Shown here piece by piece: positions 33,332 through 42,573 of a stretch of DNA of 64,000 bases (position 1 is its first letter; each line of letters starts with the position of its first letter). The translations under genes were made by a program, and so were the position numbers. This stretch comes from Bog-532 sp963824545. GTDB taxonomy: Bacteria; Actinomycetota; Actinomycetes; Streptosporangiales; Streptosporangiaceae. The notes under the pieces were generated by a model that was not told the DNA's origin, did no database searches, and saw only the letters and a list, made by a program, of their open reading frames with translations. The stretch covers positions 62,001 to 126,000 of the forward strand of contig CAWGPP010000023.1 of NCBI GenBank assembly GCA_963824545.1, written 5' to 3'.

Positions 33332-34870
33332 ATGAGCAACGAGCTCACCACGATGACCGCCGCCGAGCTGTCCGCGAGACTGCAGGGCGGCGACGTCTCG
33401 GCCACCGAGGTGACCCGCGCGCACCTCGACCGCATCGGCGAGGTCGACGGGCGCGTGCACGCCTTCCTGCACATCGCGGCGGATGAGGCCCTCGCCGCCG
33501 CGCGCGCCGTGGACGGACGCCGCGCGGCCGGTGCGGAACTCGGCCCGCTAGCGGGCGTCCCGGTCGCGCTGAAGGACGTGTTCACCACCACGGACATGCC
33601 GACCACGGCCGGGTCGAAAATCCTCAACCGGTGGCGGCCACCGTACGACGCGACCGTGACCAGCCGGCTGCGCCGGGCCGGAGCCATCATCCTCGGCAAG
33701 ACCAACATGGACGAGTTCGCGATGGGCTCCTCCACCGAGAACTCCGCGTTCGGGCCGACCCGGAACCCCTGGGACCTGTCCCGGGTGCCGGGCGGGTCCT
33801 CCGGCGGTTCAGCGGCGTCGGTGGCGGCGTACGAGGCGCCGCTGGCGGTCGGCACGGACACCGGTGGCTCGATCCGCCAGCCGGCCGCGGTCTGCGGCAT
33901 CACCGGGATGAAGCCCACCTACGGCGGCAACTCGCGGTACGGGCTGATCGCGTTCGCGTCCTCACTGGACACGCCCGGCCCGCTGGCCCGGACCGTGCTG
34001 GACGCGGCGCTGCTGCAGGAGGCCATTTCCGGGCACGACCCGATGGACGCCACCTCGATCAACGAGGCGGCCCCCCCGGTCGTGGCGGCCGCCCGCCAAG
34101 CCGACGTGGCGGGCCTGCGGATCGGCGTGGTTACCGAACTGTCCGGTGAGGGTTACCAGCCGGGTGTGCTGTCCCGGTTCAGCCAGGCGGTGGAGCTGCT
34201 GGAGTCGCTGGGCGCCAAGGTCACCGAGGTGTCCTGCCCGCACTTCCGCTACGCGCTGCCCGCGTACTACCTGATCGCGCCGAGCGAATGCTCCTCGAAC
34301 CTGGCCCGGTTCGACGCCATGCGCTACGGCCTGCGCGTCGGAGACGACGGCACCCACAGCGCCGAGGAGGTCATGTCGCTGACCCGCGAAGCCGGGTTCG
34401 GCGCCGAGGTGAAGCGGCGCATCATGCTCGGCACCTACGCCCTGTCCAGCGGGTACTACGACGCCTACTACGGCAAGGCGCAGCAGGTCCGCACGCTCAT
34501 CACCCGTGACTTCGACGCGGCGTTCGGCCAGGTCGACGTGCTGGTCTCGCCGACCACGCCGACCACCGCCTTCCCGCTCGGTGAGCGGACCGACGACCCG
34601 ATGGCGATGTACCTGGCGGACCTGTGCACGATCCCGTCCAACCTGGCCGGGAACGCGGCCATCTCGGTGCCGTGCGGCCTGGCCCCGGAGGACGGCCTGC
34701 CGGTCGGATTCCAGATCATGGCGCCCGTGCTGGCCGACGACCGCGCCTACCGGGTCGCGGCCGCGGCGGAGGCCGCGTTCACCGAGCGCTGGGGTCATCC
34801 GCTGCTGGCGGAGGCGAAGGGCCTGGTCGGAGCCGGGACCGCGGCCGAGACGAAGGGAGCGGGCCGATGA
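33332..34870 (+). CDS. gatA: Aspartyl/glutamyl-tRNA amidotransferase subunit A
   Basis: The amidase subunit that frees ammonia from glutamine, converting Glu-tRNA(Gln) or Asp-tRNA(Asn). 512 residues. The catalytic Lys is in GPLAGVPVALKDVFTTTDMP near residue 80. The Ser-Ser pair is in RVPGGSSGGSAASVAAYE and GTDTGGSIRQPAAVCGITG, the full amidase signature. MKPTYGGNSRYGLIAFASSL follows. ATG 33332 is preceded by GGAGG. The stop overlaps the gatB start (ATGA), so GatCAB is one operon. Confidence 0.97.
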   Translation: MSNELTTMTAAELSARLQGGDVSATEVTRAHLDRIGEVDGRVHAFLHIAADEALAAARAVDGRRAAGAELGPLAGVPVALKDVFTTTDMPTTAGSKILNRWRPPYDATVTSRLRRAGAIILGKTNMDEFAMGSSTENSAFGPTRNPWDLSRVPGGSSGGSAASVAAYEAPLAVGTDTGGSIRQPAAVCGITGMKPTYGGNSRYGLIAFASSLDTPGPLARTVLDAALLQEAISGHDPMDATSINEAAPPVVAAARQADVAGLRIGVVTELSGEGYQPGVLSRFSQAVELLESLGAKVTEVSCPHFRYALPAYYLIAPSECSSNLARFDAMRYGLRVGDDGTHSAEEVMSLTREAGFGAEVKRRIMLGTYALSSGYYDAYYGKAQQVRTLITRDFDAAFGQVDVLVSPTTPTTAFPLGERTDDPMAMYLADLCTIPSNLAGNAAISVPCGLAPEDGLPVGFQIMAPVLADDRAYRVAAAAEAAFTERWGHPLLAEAKGLVGAGTAAETKGAGR

Positions 34871-36384
34871 CGGCCGAACCGCTGTCGCTCATCCCATTCT
34901 CCGACGCGCTGACGCGTTACGAGCCCACGATCGGGCTGGAGACGCACGTGGAGCTGGGCACCAGGACCAAGCTGTTCTGCGGCTGCCCGGCCCAGTTCGG
35001 CGGGGAGCCCAACACCCACGTCTGCCCGGTATGCCTCGGCCTGCCCGGCTCGCTGCCGGTGCCGTCCCGGGCCGCGATCGAGTACACGATCCGGATCGGG
35101 CTCGCGCTGAACTGCTCGATCGCCGAGTGGTGCCGGTTCGCGCGGAAGAACTACTTCTACCCGGACATGCCGAAGGACTACCAGATCTCCCAGTACGACG
35201 AGCCGCTGTGCACCGACGGCTGGCTGGACATCACGGTGGACGAGGGCGACGGGGAGCCGCACCACGTCCGGGTCGGCATCGAGCGGGTGCACCTGGAGGA
35301 GGACACCGGCAAATCGCTGCACGTGGGCGGGGCGACCGGCCGGATTCACGGGGCCGCCTACTCGCTCGTGGACTACAACCGCGCCGGGATTCCGCTGGTG
35401 GAGATCGTGACCAAGCCGATCACCGGCACCGAGGCGGCCGCGCCGGCGGTGGCGCGCACCTACGTCTCGGAGCTGCGGGAGGTTGTCCGCTCCCTGGGCG
35501 TGTCCGACGTGCGCATGGAGGAAGGCTCGCTGCGCTGCGACGTGAACACGTCGCTGGCGCCGCGCGGCTCGGCCGTGCTGGGGACGCGGACCGAGACCAA
35601 GAACGTTAACTCGCTGCGCTCGGTGGAACGGGCCGTCCGGTCGGAGATCGAGCGGCAGGCCGCCGTCCTGGACGCGGGTGGCACGGTGGCGCTGGAGACC
35701 CGGCACTTCCACGAGGACACCGGAATCACCACGCCCGGCCGCAGCAAGGAGGAGGCGGAGGACTACCGCTACTTCCCCGAGCCAGATCTGGTCCCGATCG
35801 CCCCGCCGCGCGAATGGGTGGAGCAGATCAGGCGGTCGCTGCCCGAACTGCCGTCGGTACGCCGGGAGCGCCTGCAGGCCGAGTGGGGCCTGTCGGACGC
35901 CGATGTCGCCGCGCTGCGCAACGCGGACGCGATCGATCTGGTCGCCGGGACCGTCGCGGCCGGCGCGTCCCCGGCGGACGCCCGCAAGTGGTGGCTGGGT
36001 GAGCTGTCGCGGCACGCTAACGAGACCGGCACCGAGCTGGCCGCCCTCGCGATCACCCCCGCCCAGGTTGCGCGCGTCGCGGAGCTGGTGACCTCGGGCG
36101 CGCTGAACGACCGGCTGGCCCGCCAGGTGATCGACGGCGTGCTGGCGGGCGAGGGCGGGCCGGACGATGTGGTCGCGGCGCGGGGCCTGGCCGTGGTCAG
36201 CGACGACAGCGCGCTGACGGCCGCCGTTGACGAGGCCATCGCCGGTAACCCGGATGTCGCGGGCAAGATCCGGGCCGGCAAGGTGGCGGCGGCCGGCGTC
36301 CTGGTCGGCGCGGTCATGAAGACCACCCGTGGCCAAGCCGACGCCGCCAAGGTCCGCGAGCTGATCCTGGAACGCCTCAGCTAG
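34867..36384 (+). CDS. gatB: Aspartyl/glutamyl-tRNA amidotransferase subunit B
   Basis: The kinase/tRNA-binding subunit, 505 residues from ATG 34867. The cradle domain has YEPTIGLETHVELGTRTKLF, the zinc cysteines CGCPAQFG and CPVCLGLPGSLPV, FYPDMPKDYQISQYDEPL, and RVHLEEDTGKSLH. The signature DYNRAGIPLVEIVTKP and the helical plus YqeY tail (VIDGVLAGEGGPDDVVAARG, GAVMKTTRGQADAAKVRELI) are complete. Its last bases overlap, tail to tail, the epsilon subunit gene on the other strand by eight bases. Confidence 0.97.
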   Translation: MTAEPLSLIPFSDALTRYEPTIGLETHVELGTRTKLFCGCPAQFGGEPNTHVCPVCLGLPGSLPVPSRAAIEYTIRIGLALNCSIAEWCRFARKNYFYPDMPKDYQISQYDEPLCTDGWLDITVDEGDGEPHHVRVGIERVHLEEDTGKSLHVGGATGRIHGAAYSLVDYNRAGIPLVEIVTKPITGTEAAAPAVARTYVSELREVVRSLGVSDVRMEEGSLRCDVNTSLAPRGSAVLGTRTETKNVNSLRSVERAVRSEIERQAAVLDAGGTVALETRHFHEDTGITTPGRSKEEAEDYRYFPEPDLVPIAPPREWVEQIRRSLPELPSVRRERLQAEWGLSDADVAALRNADAIDLVAGTVAAGASPADARKWWLGELSRHANETGTELAALAITPAQVARVAELVTSGALNDRLARQVIDGVLAGEGGPDDVVAARGLAVVSDDSALTAAVDEAIAGNPDVAGKIRAGKVAAAGVLVGAVMKTTRGQADAAKVRELILERLS

Positions 36385-36631
36385 GCAGGGCTGAGCGGCG
36401 CCAGGCGGCTGGGCCGGGGAACATCGGCGCGCGCACCAGCCGGGTTCTGTCCGACCAGCCCGAACGGGGCGGGGCGGGGATTAGTCTGGCCTCCTCGGCG
36501 GCCGCGGCGGCGGTCGCGGTGTCCCGCCGCACGGCCAGCACGGCGAGGATCGCGGCGACTTCCTCGGTGCTGGCGTCGCCCCGGATCACATGCAGGGCTG
36601 GCCGGCCTCGGCCCGCCTGGTTTGATGGCAC
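36377..36631 (-). CDS. Acyl-CoA carboxylase epsilon subunit
   Basis: An 84-residue protein from GTG 36631. LHVIRGDASTEEVAAILAVL near the N-terminus and the C-terminal WSDRTRLVRAPMFPGPAAWR with RSALP are the two conserved blocks of actinobacterial AccE/PccE, joined by an Ala-rich linker. The epsilon subunit stabilises carboxylase complexes. It usually lies beside its beta subunit gene; here the nearest carboxyltransferase is 9 kb away at 45868. It overlaps the gatB end by eight bases on the opposite strand. Confidence 0.8.
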   Translation of the reverse strand: MPSNQAGRGRPALHVIRGDASTEEVAAILAVLAVRRDTATAAAAAEEARLIPAPPRSGWSDRTRLVRAPMFPGPAAWRRSALPS

Positions 36632-36692
36632 GGTGCCAGTCTAGGAGGGCTAGCTCCGGCGAGCCAGTACGGGCACCACGGGCGCGGCGCCC

Positions 36693-36969
36693 TGACCGGC
36701 CCAGCGAGCCCGGGCCTTCAGGCCCGGCGAGCGGCCGGTGCTGTCGGCGAGCACTGGACGCGGGCTACGGCGAGGCGCTCGTTATCGGCCTAAGGAACCG
36801 GGCCTCCGGCCCGGTGAGTGCCCGATGTGTCGGCGAGGTACCGCCGCGCGGGCGCGGAGCGCATCCGGGGGGTCCGGGGGGTCGCCCCCCGGGTCAGCAT
36901 TGTCGGCGAGGTACCGCCGCGCGGGCGCGGAGCGCATCCGGGGGTCCGGGGGGTCGCCCCCCCCGGGTT
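36693..36969 (+). repeat. Dispersed GC-rich structured repeat, copy 2 (tandem)
   Basis: The leading half unit (ACCGGCCCAGCGAGCCCGGG onward) is followed by a full unit from about 36761 and a further core from 36900. Core elements are GTCGGCGAGGTACCGCCGCG, GGGCGCGGAGCGCATCCGGG and the G/C-run hairpin. It lies between the epsilon subunit start and the 3' end of the NYN gene. Confidence 0.85.
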
Positions 36970-36971
36970 AC

Positions 36972-38030
36972 TCAGTCGCGGGAGCGGCCGACGACGATGC
37001 CGAACTCGCGGTGGACGCGGCTCCAGAACGCGTCCCTGAGCCACTCACGCGCCTCCTGGTAGGAGCGCAGCGACAGGCCGAGCTCCTTTTCCGCCTCCAC
37101 GAGCAGCTCCTTGTCGATCACCGGCGGCAGGATCGGGCCGGGCAGCAGGTCGCGGATGTTGTCCGTGCCGCGGGTCAGGATCCACTTCTGGGCCACGTGC
37201 TCACCGGCCTCCTCGACCCGTGCGCGGTCGGGGCCGAGGCGGGCGGCGGCCGCGATCGTGGCGGCCTGGCCACCCGGCCCGCCCGGACCGGATGCCGCGG
37301 TCGCGGCGCCGTGACCGGTCGTGCCGGCCAGCGGAACGGCCGGCCCCGGCGGGTGCGGTGACCGCGCGGAGGGCCGGGGTACCCGCTCGCCGAAGAGCTG
37401 CGCGGGCGAGGGCACGATGCTGGCCGGCGGCTCGTCCGGCCGGGCGGTCTCCACGACGCTGGGCAACTGCCGCGTGAAGTAGGGCTTGACGAACGCGCTG
37501 TCCAGGATCTCCACCGTGTCGGACTCCCAGACCAGCCGTTCTGCCTGGTTGGTGCCGTAAGGAGGCTCGATGCCCCACAGGTGCACGCGTACCCCGTAGG
37601 CCTGCGCGGCCTCCACGGCGGGCACCATGTCCTCGTCGCCGGCCACGAGCACCGCGTCGGTGATCGCGTGGTGCCGGGCCAGGGCCTCCATGTCCGCGCG
37701 GATCTGCGCGTCCACGCCCTTCTGCTGGCCGCGGGCGTTCAGGTTCCCGAGCCGCAGTTTGATCTGCGGCAGCTGGGCGATCACCCGCTGATCGATGGTG
37801 GGTACCCGGTCCCGGGCGGCGTCGTACCAGTAGACCCGGAGCAGCTCGCCGCGGACGAGCTCGTCCGCGTGCTTGCTGATCGCGTCGATGAGCGGGACGG
37901 CGTCGACCCGGAAGTCGCGGCGTGAGCTCGTGCCCAGCAGCAGTTCGCCGGCGGCCGCGAAAATGTAGCCCACGTCGACCATGACGGCGTAGCGGGCCAG
38001 CAACGGCAGCGGGGCTGCGTATTCGCTCAT
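36972..38030 (-). CDS. NYN-domain (PIN-like nuclease fold) protein
   Basis: 352 residues. The N-terminal 190 form a NYN domain: YAVMVDVGYIFAAAGELLLG with the first acidic site, RVYWYDAARDRVP, GVDAQIRADMEALARHHAIT with the middle Asp, and DAVLVAGDEDMVPAVEAAQAYGVRV (in parts) with the GDEDM acidic motif. The residue pattern fits a metal-dependent RNase. A Pro/Gly/Ala linker (about 210-285) leads to a conserved C-terminal helical block (VEEAGEHVAQKWILTRGTDN, LREAFWSRVHREFGIVVG-like end). ATG 38030 is the family start. The RNA target is unknown. Confidence 0.87.
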   Translation of the reverse strand: MSEYAAPLPLLARYAVMVDVGYIFAAAGELLLGTSSRRDFRVDAVPLIDAISKHADELVRGELLRVYWYDAARDRVPTIDQRVIAQLPQIKLRLGNLNARGQQKGVDAQIRADMEALARHHAITDAVLVAGDEDMVPAVEAAQAYGVRVHLWGIEPPYGTNQAERLVWESDTVEILDSAFVKPYFTRQLPSVVETARPDEPPASIVPSPAQLFGERVPRPSARSPHPPGPAVPLAGTTGHGAATAASGPGGPGGQAATIAAAARLGPDRARVEEAGEHVAQKWILTRGTDNIRDLLPGPILPPVIDKELLVEAEKELGLSLRSYQEAREWLRDAFWSRVHREFGIVVGRSRD

Positions 38031-38222
38031 CGTGTTGATGACTCTAGGCCAGGGTGGCGGGTGACGGTGCCGCGGCCACGCGACAAGACTCTGAAAAAGA
38101 TCACCTGATCTGCGCGAATGCCGTAAAAAACGCCGCCGTCCTCCAGAAACGGCCCGCGCGCCGACGGTATTACTGTGCGTGAAGCAGCTGAACCTCGTAA
38201 CCGGCCAGGTCGAAGCCCGGGT

Positions 38223-39359
38223 TCATGGATCCCCGCTTTGCGGGTAGGGCATAGGCGCCGGTGGGTGCCGGTAGAAACCGGGCCGCAGGTCTGGGTTGTC
38301 GTAGTAGCGATGGAACACGCCGCATGCGGAGCCTGCCAGGGGCGGAACGATCCAGCTCCAGTCCGCGGGGCACATCCGTCCCGCGCCCTCCTCTCGCTGC
38401 AAGTGGGTGAGGAACCGCTCAGACTCGGTGTGATGATCGGTGACCGTCACCCCAGCCTGGTCGAAGCTATGCAGGACCGCGGTGTTCAGCTCCACGAGCG
38501 CCCGGTCGCGCCACAGGCTGCGGTCCGTGGACATGTTGAGGCCCATGTGCCGCGCGATCGTGGGGCATTTGTCGTACCGGCTGGTGTCCCCGAGGTTCCT
38601 GGAACCGACTTCGGTTCCCATGTACCAGCCGTTGAACGGCGCGCACGGGTACCGGATGCCACCAGCGGTCAGGAACATATCGGAGATCACCGGAACGGCG
38701 TGCCAGCGCAATCCAAGGTCCGCAAACCACGGGTAGCCAGGATGGGTAAGCGGTACCTCGAGCACGGCGTCCGGTGGGATAGCGAAAATCTGCGGCCCTT
38801 CCCCGGCCGCCTGGATGATCAACGGCAGCAGGTCAAAGGGGCCACCGGGCCCGGCCCAGCCGAGTCGGTGAGCCAATTCCGTGATGCCGGTATTGAGTGG
38901 GTCACCGGTTACAGCGCCGTCGCGCCGCAGGTAGCCGGCGTACCGGATAAGCTGTGAGTTCCAGATTCGTGGGCCTGGCCGCCCGGGGGCGTCTGGTGCG
39001 AACACGGTAATCAGCGGCCGGATCCGCCCGCCGTTGGTGGTTTCCCGCAGATGGGTGGCGCATTCCGCCGCCATCCCAGCGGGGGAAGTCATGTCGCGCC
39101 GGTCACGGATCCGCAAGCTTTGCCAATAGAGACGGCCGATGCATCTGCTGGAGTTCCGCCACGCCACCCTGCAGGCGTACGCCAGTTCGGCCGGTGTGTG
39201 CCGGTACGTGCCCGTGATGCGGATGGCTTGCAGGACCTCGCTGAGACGCTGGTCGGACGGCCCTGCGGCGGGATGTTCCGCGTGAAACGCGCGGATGAAC
39301 TGGGCTGCCTCAGCAGCATCTGCCGCCCCTGTTGCCACGGCGGGTGACTGAGCTCTCAT
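38223..39359 (-). CDS. Bacterial nitric oxide synthase, oxygenase domain
   Basis: Makes NO from arginine with haem and a pterin, using a borrowed reductase. I prefer ATG 39359 (MRAQSPAVATGAAD), which has GGAGG and AAGG upstream; ATG 39374 is an alternative. The haem Cys is in VAWRNSSRCIGRLYWQSL near residue 70. The substrate Glu is in GWYMGTEVGSRNLGD, preceded by PCAPFN, and CPADWSWIVPPLAGSACGVF with YYDN forms the pterin/dimer region. At 378 residues the length is normal for stand-alone bacterial NOS. A flavohaemoglobin 2 kb upstream could detoxify or use the NO. Confidence 0.95.
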   Translation of the reverse strand: MRAQSPAVATGAADAAEAAQFIRAFHAEHPAAGPSDQRLSEVLQAIRITGTYRHTPAELAYACRVAWRNSSRCIGRLYWQSLRIRDRRDMTSPAGMAAECATHLRETTNGGRIRPLITVFAPDAPGRPGPRIWNSQLIRYAGYLRRDGAVTGDPLNTGITELAHRLGWAGPGGPFDLLPLIIQAAGEGPQIFAIPPDAVLEVPLTHPGYPWFADLGLRWHAVPVISDMFLTAGGIRYPCAPFNGWYMGTEVGSRNLGDTSRYDKCPTIARHMGLNMSTDRSLWRDRALVELNTAVLHSFDQAGVTVTDHHTESERFLTHLQREEGAGRMCPADWSWIVPPLAGSACGVFHRYYDNPDLRPGFYRHPPAPMPYPQSGDP

Positions 39360-40080
39360 CCTTCGAGCCTCCATTGCCGACTGCGGCGGGTTATTTCGCT
39401 GTCTGTTCGCACTGCCTTGCCCGGGTACGGTGAGCGCGTCGAGGTGGCTACGGCGGATCCGGGCCTGGTGTCTTGGTCTGCCGTCAGGCGGAGCGGGGAC
39501 GTGTCCGGGCGCCGCAGCGGCTCACCGATGCCAGCCTCGACGGAACCCGGCCCTGGGCCAATCCCAGAGACCAAATACGGGCGCGCGCTACAGGTCCTTT
39601 CGCCCTTTCAACGTTGCTTGGGTGGTCGAGCGCAGTCCATATCAGCATCGCCAGAGTGGACGGGGCGACGATCGCTGTGATGCGGGCGGATGGCTCCCAC
39701 GATGGACGGTGATTGGGGGCGAGGCCGGTGCCTCCTGCCAGGCATAGGAGCCGCGAATAGGATGGGTTCCGCCAATGTCAGGGACCGCGATCGTGCCTGG
39801 CAGCCGGGCCGGAAAAGCAGCCAGTCACCGGGCTTTGGGTGCTGCGTGAGTAATGTCCTGACCATGCTTTCCGGAGCTACGAAATATTTTCACATTCTTG
39901 TTTTCTGTCAGGATGCCTATGGGAAATGAGTCATCGAAATTACCCGTATGTTAAACACAATCAGCACTCAAAAGAAAAGTAAGAATGTTGTTACCCGGCA
40001 GATAGCCATTACATTACTTGTAAGTATTCAGAAATTTTGGTATGGGCCTGCAAGCCATGCCATCGCAGCAGCCCGCAAGG
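39360..40080. other. 720-base stretch upstream of the NOS gene, no clear gene
   Basis: The first part presumably holds the NOS promoter. Around 39870-40040 the DNA becomes AT-rich. A minus-strand frame at 39608-39865 has no ribosome site or known motif and I do not call it. Confidence 0.4.
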
Positions 40081-40680
40081 CCGACGGCCCGCCGGTGACC
40101 GTGCCGGTCGTCGAGTACACCACGCACACCACCGCGGCCAGCGGGCCGGGACGAGGAGACCTCGGTGTTTTGCCTGGTCACCGACCTGCTCGATGTGGGG
40201 GTAAACCCGGCGCTGGACCCAGCGTGCGCTTACCCGCGGCGATGGGGCTGCGAGACCGTGATCGGCCACCACAAGCCGGCATGGGCGAGGGCCGGCCGGT
40301 GCCGCGCAGCAAGGAGCCTGAGGGCATCGCCCAGGAGATTTGGGCGCTGTTCGCCGTCTACCGGGCCATCTGCCAGCTCATCGGCGCCGGGATCGATGCC
40401 CTGGGCATCCCGCCCGAGCGAATCAGCTTCCCGCACTCCCTAGCGGCCGCGACCGGCACGATCGCGGCTTTCCACTGACCGGCTGGACATGCACTGGCCA
40501 CGTCCTTGCCGAATCCTCCAGCCGTCTTCTCCGTCCGCGACGGCCCGGACCGGGCGAGCCCTCGCAAGACCAAGAAGGCGGGTGGCTTCCCGCCCGCAAG
40601 CCGGGCGAACCCATCGCGACAACCGTCACCCGGCGCATCGAACTCCACCTGCTCGAACGCCTGCTACTTACCTGAGGCAA
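40081..40680 (+). pseudogene. IS4-type transposase relic, C-terminal part in several frames
   Basis: Pieces align in order to the end of an IS4-family DDE transposase: TVPVVEYTTHTTAASG, then in another frame FCLVTDLLDVGVNPALDPAC and AYPRRWGCETVIGHHK (the YREKK-like region around the catalytic Glu), then RSKEPEGIAQEIWALFAVYR with ERISFPHSLAAATGTIAAFH, and a tail RKPGEPIATTVTRRIELHLL. The N-terminal half is absent. It is dead. Confidence 0.7.
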
Positions 40681-40702
40681 GCCTGCTACTTACCTGAGGC
40701 AA
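40659..40702 (+). repeat. Perfect 22-base tandem duplication at the relic's end
   Basis: GCCTGCTACTTACCTGAGGC plus AA occurs twice in direct succession, with a partial third copy (GCCTG) following. It marks the border between the IS4 relic and the DivIVA-domain gene. Confidence 0.85.
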
Positions 40703-40768
40703 GCCTGTTGGGTTCCGAAGGGGAGATTCCGTCGGGTGGCAGCGCTGCGGAGTAGGGCAGATAGGTCG

Positions 40769-41462
40769 TTAGCCTGGAGCGCCGTGATTAGCGGGCGCCG
40801 GCCTGAAACGTTCGGAGGGGGGATGCGCTCGCCGGACTCCCTCGTACTTGGCTGGCAGGGCCGACTGCTCGGCCCGCCCCCATTCCTCCACGTTGTGCAG
40901 CAATGCTTCGAGATAAGCTCGCAAATGCGTACGGTAAACCTCGCTATATGTGCGCAGGTAGGCAAGCTCCGCGCGGGGATTCCCAGGGTCGTCGGCCATG
41001 GCCGTGTCGCTGATGTGTGCCGACGCGGCGATGCTGGCCTCGGCCTGCGCCTGCTCCAGCATCTGCGCGACCCTCGCCTTGGTCTCGTCAAGCATCTGAT
41101 CGCGGCGCTGTTTGGCACCCGCGGCGAGCTGGCGGCAGTATTCGTGCGCCTCGCTCACGCAGTGGTCTGCGGTCTTTTGTGCCAGTGACATTATCTGGAT
41201 CGCCCTGAGGCGGGCGTTCTCTGGGTGGTGGCCCGGGTCACCATTCCCGGCATCGCGGATCTGCTGGTGCAGTTGCTGCACCTGCTGGCCCAGCGACGCT
41301 CGCTCGACTAGCAGCCACGTGAGCTCCTGCTCGACCTGGGCGCAGAAGGCGCGGACATGCTCCTCGTCGTATCCGCGGCGGCCCAGCCTGGCGTGGGGAA
41401 AGATCATGGAATGAACCTGATCGGGAAGCAGGTGGCCGTGATAGGCGGAGTTGTCGCTCATG
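40769..41462 (-). CDS. DivIVA-domain coiled-coil protein
   Basis: ATG 41462 overlaps the flavohaemoglobin stop (ATGA); the longer open frame has no better start. About 230 residues. The N-terminus SMIFPHARLGRRGYDEEHVR with AFCAQVEQELTWLLVER is the DivIVA membrane-curvature domain. A coiled coil covers about residues 55-150 (ASLGQQVQQLHQQIRDAG, AAGAKQRRDQMLDETKARVA), and the tail is helical, then disordered. DivIVA proteins mark poles and septa. Coupling to a flavohaemoglobin suggests a role in placing or sensing linked to NO, which is inference. Confidence 0.82.
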
Positions 41463-42573
41463 ACGTGCTCCAACCGAAGTCTTCGACGTGGATTCGTTCT
41501 GCGGGGACGCGGGCCGAGGTGAGCTTGTCGACCGTCGCTTCGACCATCGCGGTGGGGCCAGCCACGTAAACCTCGTGGCGGTCCCACGATCCGCTTCTGG
41601 TCACGACGTCGGAGATGAGCCCTCTTTCGCCGGGGTAGTCAGGTTCATCGGATACGGCGGATACGACCGTAAGCCAGGGCTGCTGGGCGGCCATCTTTTC
41701 CAGGTCAGGCAGGTCGTACAGGCCCTCGGCGCGGCGGGCGCCGAAGAACAGGTGAACGCGGGGCGGGTCGGGCAGTTCTGCGACCTGCTCCGCGATGGCC
41801 TTGACGGGAGCCAGCCCGGTGCCGCCGGCCACCAGGAGAATATCCCGCTCAGGCAGCTTGTCCAGCGTGAACGTGCCGACGGCCTGCCCAAGCCGCAGCC
41901 GCGAGCCGACGCGCAGGCCGCGGACGAGCACGCTGCTCAGCGCCCCGCCGTCGGTCATTTGAACATGGAAGTCGATCGTGCTGTCCTCACGTGGCGCGTT
42001 GGCCATGGAGTAGAACCGCCAGATCCGTGGCACGTCCGCCGATTCGATCGCCACCGACTGGCCCGGCCCGTACGGCAGTCGCTGATGCGTCGTAACGCGG
42101 AACGCGGCGACGTCGAACGAGCGGAGCTCATGATTGATCACCGTTGCATCCCACCAGGCCGGATGGAGCGATTCGTCCGCCTGCGCTGCCTCGATCATGA
42201 CCTTGGCCACCAAGCCGTATGCCTCCTGCCACTCGGCTTCCAGGCCAGGAGTCCAGTCCGGCCCACTGAAGTGAGCGAGCGCGGCGAGCAAGCTGTCGCC
42301 GACGGCGCTGTAATGCCCAGCGACCGCACCGAACTTCCGGTGGTCCCGGCCGAGGCCCTGGATGAACGGCACAACCTCGCTGAGGTTATCCACGTTGGAG
42401 ACGATCTGCATAAGCGCCTGTACAAGGCGATCACGCTGCGCATTCATCGCCACGGGAAAGAAATCACGCGTCTCCGGATGTCGCAAAAACAAATCGGAAT
42501 AGAAAAACAACGGCACCTCGTCGCCATGTACCGCGACCTTGGCGAAGCTGTCTTTAAGACGCTGAGCATCCAT
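41458..42573 (-). CDS. Flavohaemoglobin (nitric oxide dioxygenase type)
   Basis: 371 residues from ATG 42573. The globin domain (about 1-135) has FFYSDLFLRHPETRDFFPVA and a proximal His in GRDHRKFGAVAGHYSAVGDS. The FAD domain has LPYGPGQSVAIESA and the FAD-binding RFYSMANAPREDSTIDFHVQ. The NAD domain has VAGGTGLAPVKAIAEQ, LFFGARRAEGLYDLPDLE and YVAGPTAMVEATVDKL. Such enzymes turn NO and O2 into nitrate. Beside the NOS gene it could protect from self-made NO. It is translationally coupled to the DivIVA-domain gene. Confidence 0.92.
   Translation of the reverse strand: MDAQRLKDSFAKVAVHGDEVPLFFYSDLFLRHPETRDFFPVAMNAQRDRLVQALMQIVSNVDNLSEVVPFIQGLGRDHRKFGAVAGHYSAVGDSLLAALAHFSGPDWTPGLEAEWQEAYGLVAKVMIEAAQADESLHPAWWDATVINHELRSFDVAAFRVTTHQRLPYGPGQSVAIESADVPRIWRFYSMANAPREDSTIDFHVQMTDGGALSSVLVRGLRVGSRLRLGQAVGTFTLDKLPERDILLVAGGTGLAPVKAIAEQVAELPDPPRVHLFFGARRAEGLYDLPDLEKMAAQQPWLTVVSAVSDEPDYPGERGLISDVVTRSGSWDRHEVYVAGPTAMVEATVDKLTSARVPAERIHVEDFGWSTS

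Noticed and set aside
39608..39865. 85-codon minus-strand frame starting MVRTLLTQHPKPGDWLLF
   Set aside because: The first 40 residues look protein-like, but there is no ribosome site, the second half is Arg/Pro/His-rich, and I recognise no family.
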